Shown: positions 7,468 to 10,450 of the stretch, piece after piece | Position numbering within the stretch: the first letter of the stretch is position 1 | Layout: each line of letters starts with the position of its first letter | Assembly: GCA_023387635.1 (NCBI GenBank) | Contig: JAEWHU010000353.1 | Location: 1-10,450, forward strand | From: Bacillota bacterium | Lineage (GTDB): Bacteria; Bacillota; Clostridia; Lachnospirales; Lachnospiraceae | Direction: 5' to 3' | DNA: 10,450 bases | The notes under the pieces: generated by a model | What the model saw: only the letters and a program-made list of their open reading frames with translations | Told to the model about the DNA's origin: nothing | Databases searched by the model: none | Made by a program: the position numbers and the translations under genes

Positions 7468-7496
7468 ATTATAACATATGAGACTATTCCATTCCA
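7468..7496 (-). promoter_or_regulatory. Promoter of the receptor-kinase-regulator-xylF cluster (extended -10)
   Basis: The minus strand has TATAAT at 7468-7473 preceded by TG at 7475-7476, giving the extended -10 form TGTTATAAT. At a 17-base spacing the -35 position (7491-7496) reads TGGAAT, a poor match to consensus. A good -10 with a bad -35 fits a promoter that needs an activator. The leader to the ATG at 7435 would be about 25 bases. Confidence 0.65.
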
Positions 7497-7508
7497 TATA
7501 ATTCCATA
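7486..7508. repeat. Ten-base-spaced direct repeats over the -35 region, candidate regulator binding site
   Basis: On the plus strand attccata occurs at 7491-7498 and again at 7501-7508, exactly one helical turn apart, and attcc recurs at 7486-7490. They cover the weak -35 position of the sensor-cluster promoter, where an AraC-type activator would contact RNA polymerase. Binding by the neighbouring regulator is inference. Confidence 0.45.
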
Positions 7509-7540
7509 ATTTCTATATCTTATTATCTTTATCATACAAT

Positions 7541-7611
7541 AAGGGAGAAATGAACTTACTAGAGCGTTAGATAATTTATATCTAACATCTAATGTGATTC
7601 ATTTCTCCCTT
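7541..7611. terminator. Two-tier inverted repeat, probable (possibly bidirectional) terminator
   Basis: A perfect 14-base outer stem pairs 7541-7554 with 7598-7611, and inside it a perfect 8-base hairpin pairs 7566-7573 with 7579-7586 around a 5-base loop. It lies downstream of the oxidoreductase gene (which ends at 7652) and upstream of the sensor-cluster promoter, so a terminator role is natural. However, the T-rich tail is better on the plus strand (tttataatttta) than on the minus strand, where the gene is encoded. No plus-strand gene ends here. Confidence 0.5.
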
Positions 7612-7651
7612 TTATAATTTTATTAAGTAATTTTATTATCTCATTATTTCT

Positions 7652-8908
7652 CTATTCATTTTCCCTACAATAAGCATCCATAGTATCTGCAACTATTTTT
7701 GCTTGTACTACTGCTTCAACTACAGTCTTTGCTCCTGTTACTACATCACCAGATGCAAAAGTACCTTTTTTGGTGGTATTTCCAAGTTCATCTGTAATTA
7801 CCAATCCCCATTTATTTGTTGTAAGTTCAGTAGTATTAGAGACAATGTTAGTTCTTGGAGTTTGGCTAATGGCAATAATAATAGAATCGCAATAGAAAAG
7901 TTCTTCACTACCCTTTATAGCAATATTCTGCTTTTTACCATCTTCATTTATTACGTCTTCTGTGGATATAAGTACAATTCCTTCATCTGTAATTTCAAGT
8001 GGAGACTTGTAGAAATTAAATATAATACCTTCTTTTTTTGCCTCACTAATTTCATGTTTTGTAGCACTCATGTCTTCTTCACCTTTTCGATATGCTACAT
8101 AAACTTCTTCTACTCCATTATTTTTTGCTGTTCTAGCAACATCCATTGCAACATTACCAGCACCGATAACAACAAGCTTTTTACCAAGATGGTAAACAGA
8201 AGGTGACTTCAAGTAATCAATAGCATAATGCACATTCCCTAGTGTCTCACCCTTAATTCCAAGCATTTTAGGATTCCATACACCAGTACCTATAAACACT
8301 GCCTTATAACCATCTTCAAATAACCTATCTAAAGTAATGACTGGTCCAATTAATGTATTTGGTCGAATCTTAATTCCAAGTTGTAATAACTTTTCTTCAA
8401 ATAAATCAATTATTTCTTTATCTAATCTAAAGTCAGGTATTCCATATCTTAGTACACCGCCTATTTTGTCATGAGCATCAAATATTGTTACTTTATATCC
8501 TCTCTTTGCTAAGATAAACGCAATAGTTATTCCTGCTGGCCCACCACCTACAATGGCAATACGCTCTTTATCTTTTGGTAGGTTCAAGAATTCTACTTCT
8601 TTTAAATACTTTAATGAAATCTCTCTTTCAATTTCATGAAACTCTATTGGATCACTTTTTATTCCCTTAATACAATGTCCTAAACATTGCTCCTCGTGAG
8701 GACAGACAATAGCACAAACTACGGACAATGGATTATTATTAAATAGCAATTCTCCTGCTTCTTTTATTTTACCTTCACTGTAAAGTTGAATCACTTCTGG
8801 GATTGAAGTACTAATCGGACAATTTTTTTGACATTTTGCATTTTTACAACGTAAGCATCTATTTGCTTCCTCTAATAACATTTGATTATCATTCATTTTT
8901 TTATTCAT
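7652..8908 (-). CDS. GltD/PreT-family FAD, NAD(P) and iron-sulfur oxidoreductase subunit
   Basis: Cytoplasmic electron-transfer flavoprotein of the family that includes glutamate synthase small subunit GltD, NfnB and the dihydropyrimidine dehydrogenase subunit PreT. An N-terminal iron-sulfur domain has two four-cysteine sets: Cys18, 21, 26, 30 (CLRCKNAKCQKNCP) and Cys65, 69, 75, 79 (CAIVCPHEEQCLGHC). The FAD dinucleotide fold has GGGPAG at 121-126, the NAD(P) fold has VVIGAGNVAMD at 246-256, and the C-terminal FAD contact is FASGDVVTGAKTVVEAV at 384-400. At 418 residues it is near the length of PreT (about 412) and shorter than GltD or NfnB (about 460-470), mainly at the N-terminus. No GltB, PreA or NfnA partner is in the window, so the reaction cannot be assigned. 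GGAGAA precedes the ATG. The gene is divergent from the permease. Confidence 0.88.
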   Translation of the reverse strand: MNKKMNDNQMLLEEANRCLRCKNAKCQKNCPISTSIPEVIQLYSEGKIKEAGELLFNNNPLSVVCAIVCPHEEQCLGHCIKGIKSDPIEFHEIEREISLKYLKEVEFLNLPKDKERIAIVGGGPAGITIAFILAKRGYKVTIFDAHDKIGGVLRYGIPDFRLDKEIIDLFEEKLLQLGIKIRPNTLIGPVITLDRLFEDGYKAVFIGTGVWNPKMLGIKGETLGNVHYAIDYLKSPSVYHLGKKLVVIGAGNVAMDVARTAKNNGVEEVYVAYRKGEEDMSATKHEISEAKKEGIIFNFYKSPLEITDEGIVLISTEDVINEDGKKQNIAIKGSEELFYCDSIIIAISQTPRTNIVSNTTELTTNKWGLVITDELGNTTKKGTFASGDVVTGAKTVVEAVVQAKIVADTMDAYCRENE

Positions 8909-8958
8909 ATATTCTCCATATTTCTACATAAAGTACATAAACCAACTAAACATTTCAT

Positions 8959-8987
8959 ATTATACTTCACACTCAAAAGAAGTACAA
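8959..8987 (-). promoter_or_regulatory. Probable promoter of the oxidoreductase gene
   Basis: The minus strand has a perfect TATAAT at 8959-8964 and TTGTAC at 8982-8987, separated by exactly 17 bases. The leader to the ATG at 8908 would be about 45 bases. The spacer region is shared with the divergent permease promoter. Confidence 0.65.
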
Positions 8988-9015
8988 TGATTTTTATATA
9001 ATTTTCAAGGTTGAA

Positions 9016-9044
9016 TTGACATTAGATTTTTAGTATTATACACT
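9016..9044 (+). promoter_or_regulatory. Probable promoter of the permease gene
   Basis: A perfect -35 TTGACA lies at 9016-9021 and a -10-like TACACT at 9039-9044, with a 17-base spacer. The leader would be about 115 bases. A second -10-like TATAAT at 9118-9123 has no good -35 and would give a leader of about 38 bases, so it is a less likely alternative. Confidence 0.55.
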
Positions 9045-9047
9045 AAA
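9029..9047. repeat. Inverted repeat overlapping the permease -10, candidate operator
   Basis: Arms tttagt (9029-9034) and actaaa (9042-9047) form a perfect six-base dyad with a seven-base centre lying across the -10 element. This placement suits a repressor site. The regulator is unknown, and no local repressor gene is seen in the window. Confidence 0.4.
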
Positions 9048-9156
9048 CTAATAAAGAGTATCGTTACATATTTCACTAATCTTATAACACTACATAAGTG
9101 AATTTAGGCAAAAGAACTATAATCTTTGATTCAATTAAAAAATAACTTATCAAATT

Positions 9157-9161
9157 AGGAG
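9157..9161 (+). promoter_or_regulatory. Ribosome binding site that fixes the TTG start of the permease
   Basis: AGGAG lies six bases before the TTG at 9168-9170. The nearby ATG at 9175 is out of frame, so initiation at TTG is required for this product. Confidence 0.8.
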
Positions 9162-9167
9162 CTCCCA

Positions 9168-10289
9168 TTGAAAAATGTAATTACTAACCTTATAAAATTT
9201 ACTAAAAAAGAAAATGTACTAATGATATCAGCCCTTGCTGCTATCATTAGTATGTTTTATGTACCACTAAATATTTCATATATAAATTACATTGATTTTC
9301 GTGTTTTAGCTATTTTATTTTGCTTAATGGCTGTTATTATGGGATTTAATAACATTGGTGTATTTGATGTAATGTCTAAAAATTTATTAAAACATATAAA
9401 AGGTACAAGAATGCTGTGTTACATATTAATACTATTATGTTTCATTCTATCCATGTGGATAACCAATGATGTGGCATTACTTACCCTTGTTCCATTTACA
9501 ATACTAGTGCTTACCATGACTAAACAAGAAAATCTTATGATATTTGTTATTGTTATGGAAACCATTGGTGCTAATCTTGGAAGTATGCTAACTCCTGTTG
9601 GTAATCCACAAAATCTTTATCTATACACTTATTACGACCTAAATGCAAGTACATTCTTTTTAATTACAATCCCTATTGTGATAACCTCATTTATTATTTT
9701 AACAATACCCATGTTTTTTATTAAAAATAATAAGATTACCCTTATATTTGCAGAATCTTCCTTCATACGTGATAAAAAGAAACTAATTATTTATATACTA
9801 TTATTTTTAATCTCTATAGGATGCGTTTTTCACTTAATTTCATATCAAGTTACATTTGTTATTATTCTACTTACGTTCCTCATAATAGATAGAAATTCAC
9901 TATTAAAAGTTGACTATAGTTTACTTTTAACTTTTGTGTATTTCTTTATATTTGTTGGAAATGTGGGGCAAATCGAAGTTATTACAAACTTTATGAATGA
10001 TTTTATTAAAGGTAAAGTATTTTTAACAAGCATTGTATTAAGCCAAGGAATTAGTAATGTTCCTGCCGCTGTGTTATTATCTACCTTTACTGATGATTAC
10101 AAAAATCTAATACTAGGAACTAACATTGGTGGCCTTGGAACAATAATAGCCTCACTAGCAAGTTTAATTTCCTATAAACTATATGCAAAAGTTGAAGGTA
10201 AAAATATAAAAAAATATTTATTACTCTTTACTCTACTTAATTTCTTTAGTCTAATTATATTATTACTGGTTTATAAAATAATTTACTAA
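9168..10289 (+). CDS. Ion-transporter-superfamily permease (SLC13/CitM/ArsB-like), substrate unknown
   Basis: Polytopic membrane protein of 373 residues with about ten hydrophobic segments. It shows the internal two-fold repeat expected of this superfamily. The first half has ITNDVALLTLVP (98-109) followed by GANLGSMLTPVGNPQNL (134-150). The second half has ISNVPAAVLL (295-304) followed by GTNIGGLGTIIASLA (317-331). These are the re-entrant hairpin and substrate-site regions of citrate/dicarboxylate, arsenite and Na+/H+ antiporter relatives. It is somewhat shorter than the usual 400-450 residues. The start is TTG at 9168, fixed by AGGAG (9157-9161) six bases upstream; no in-frame ATG is near. 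The divergent oxidoreductase gives no firm clue to substrate; an organic anion is the default guess. Confidence 0.75.
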   Translation: MKNVITNLIKFTKKENVLMISALAAIISMFYVPLNISYINYIDFRVLAILFCLMAVIMGFNNIGVFDVMSKNLLKHIKGTRMLCYILILLCFILSMWITNDVALLTLVPFTILVLTMTKQENLMIFVIVMETIGANLGSMLTPVGNPQNLYLYTYYDLNASTFFLITIPIVITSFIILTIPMFFIKNNKITLIFAESSFIRDKKKLIIYILLFLISIGCVFHLISYQVTFVIILLTFLIIDRNSLLKVDYSLLLTFVYFFIFVGNVGQIEVITNFMNDFIKGKVFLTSIVLSQGISNVPAAVLLSTFTDDYKNLILGTNIGGLGTIIASLASLISYKLYAKVEGKNIKKYLLLFTLLNFFSLIILLLVYKIIY

Positions 10290-10300
10290 GCTATTTTATG
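10274..10300 (+). terminator. Weak AT-only hairpin at the permease stop codon
   Basis: Arms ataaaata (10274-10281) and tattttat (10293-10300) pair perfectly around the stop codon and are followed by gttcttttt. The stem contains no G-C pairs, so it would be a poor terminator by itself. Confidence 0.25.
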
Positions 10301-10368
10301 TTCTTTTTCATAGCGCGCCTTAAAAAACCCAAGCATCCAGTACTTTTGGCACTATAAAGTAAGAAAAT

Positions 10369-10409
10369 CCCCTAAGAACTTGAGTTATTTCAACTCAAAT
10401 TCTTAGGGG
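10369..10409 (-). terminator. Strong hairpin terminator, best fitted to a minus-strand gene entering from the right
   Basis: An 18-base stem pairs 10369-10386 with 10392-10409 around the loop atttc, with four G-C pairs at the base. The single C/A mismatch on the plus strand becomes a G-U wobble on the minus strand. There the stem is followed by ATTTTCTTACTTT, whereas the plus-strand side continues CTCATCATAT with no T run. It may also stop plus-strand transcription from the permease. Confidence 0.65.
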
Positions 10410-10413
10410 CTCA

Positions 10414-10449
10414 TCATATCTCTAATATTAACGTTAATACTCTACTATC
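10414..10449 (-). CDS. Possible C-terminal end of an unidentified minus-strand gene
   Basis: One minus-strand frame is open from the right edge for eleven codons, reading DSRVLTLILEI, and ends in TGA at 10414-10416, four bases before the terminator stem. The stop-to-hairpin spacing is typical of a gene end. Eleven codons are far too few to show coding by themselves and no family can be named. Confidence 0.25.
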   Translation of the reverse strand, partial: DSRVLTLILEI

Positions 10450-10450
10450 C

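Noticed and set aside
7550..7570. Mini-ORF MNLLER inside the large inverted repeat, behind a purine-rich AAGGGAG
   Set aside because: The purine run is only about two bases from the ATG, too close for a ribosome binding site. The same pattern appears on the other strand simply because the arms are inverted copies.
7703..8206. Plus-strand open frame of 167 codons
   Set aside because: The Cys-, Phe- and Ile-rich nonsense composition is the reverse reading of the oxidoreductase gene, where conserved dinucleotide-binding motifs are present.
9072..9102. Inverted repeat ttcact ... agtgaa in the permease leader
   Set aside because: Six-base arms separated by 19 bases are expected by chance in AT-rich sequence, and no promoter element aligns with it.
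10320..10350. Second minus-strand terminator formed by ccaa/ttgg arms before a run of six T
   Set aside because: Only four contiguous base pairs form, with bulges beyond that. The T run is notable but the stem is too weak to call.
1..10450. CRISPR arrays, tRNA or rRNA genes, insertion sequences, phage or defence genes
   Set aside because: No regularly spaced repeats, cloverleaf-like segments, transposase, integrase or nuclease motifs were seen on either strand. The region reads as ordinary metabolic and regulatory genes.

Overview
The window is AT-rich DNA with gene order, ribosome binding sites and protein families typical of an anaerobic low-GC Gram-positive of the class Clostridia, probably Lachnospiraceae or a close relative. 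That placement is inferred from composition, lipoprotein signals, YesM/YesN-type regulators and ChvE/Mms-type sugar transport; no marker gene is present.

Left and centre (about 1-7440, all minus strand): a sugar sensing and uptake locus. In transcription order it holds (i) a membrane-anchored periplasmic-binding-protein-like receptor with no lipobox (6374-7435), (ii) a LytS/YesM-type sensor histidine kinase with a helical ectodomain (4813-6336), (iii) a YesN-type response regulator with an AraC DNA-binding domain (3130-4722), (iv) a XylF-like D-xylose-binding lipoprotein whose ATG overlaps the regulator's stop codon (2108-3130), (v) a ChvE-like multiple-monosaccharide-binding lipoprotein behind its own promoter (784-1863), and (vi) the first 222 residues of the MmsA/GguA/XylG-type sugar ABC ATPase (1-667, leaving the window). 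The permease gene is expected beyond the left edge. The layout recalls the XylFII-LytS-YesN three-component xylose sensing system described in Clostridium beijerinckii, but here two different binding proteins lie in the sensor gene cluster and the adjacent importer is of ChvE type.

Centre right (7436-7651): an intergenic region with the sensor-cluster promoter (extended -10, weak -35 overlapped by ten-base-spaced direct repeats) and a large two-tier inverted repeat after the oxidoreductase gene.

Right: a GltD/PreT-family flavin and iron-sulfur oxidoreductase subunit (7652-8908, minus) lies divergent from an ion-transporter-superfamily (SLC13/CitM/ArsB-like) permease (9168-10289, plus). The shared 259-base spacer carries a recognisable promoter in each direction. 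Beyond the permease is a strong hairpin that best fits a terminator for a minus-strand gene entering from the right, of which at most the last eleven codons are visible.

The likely joint function of the left two thirds is this: extracellular sugar is sensed by one or both binding proteins, the signal passes through the kinase to the AraC regulator, and the regulator activates its own operon and/or the ChvE-Mms importer. Sugar identity (xylose and related monosaccharides) is inferred from homology.
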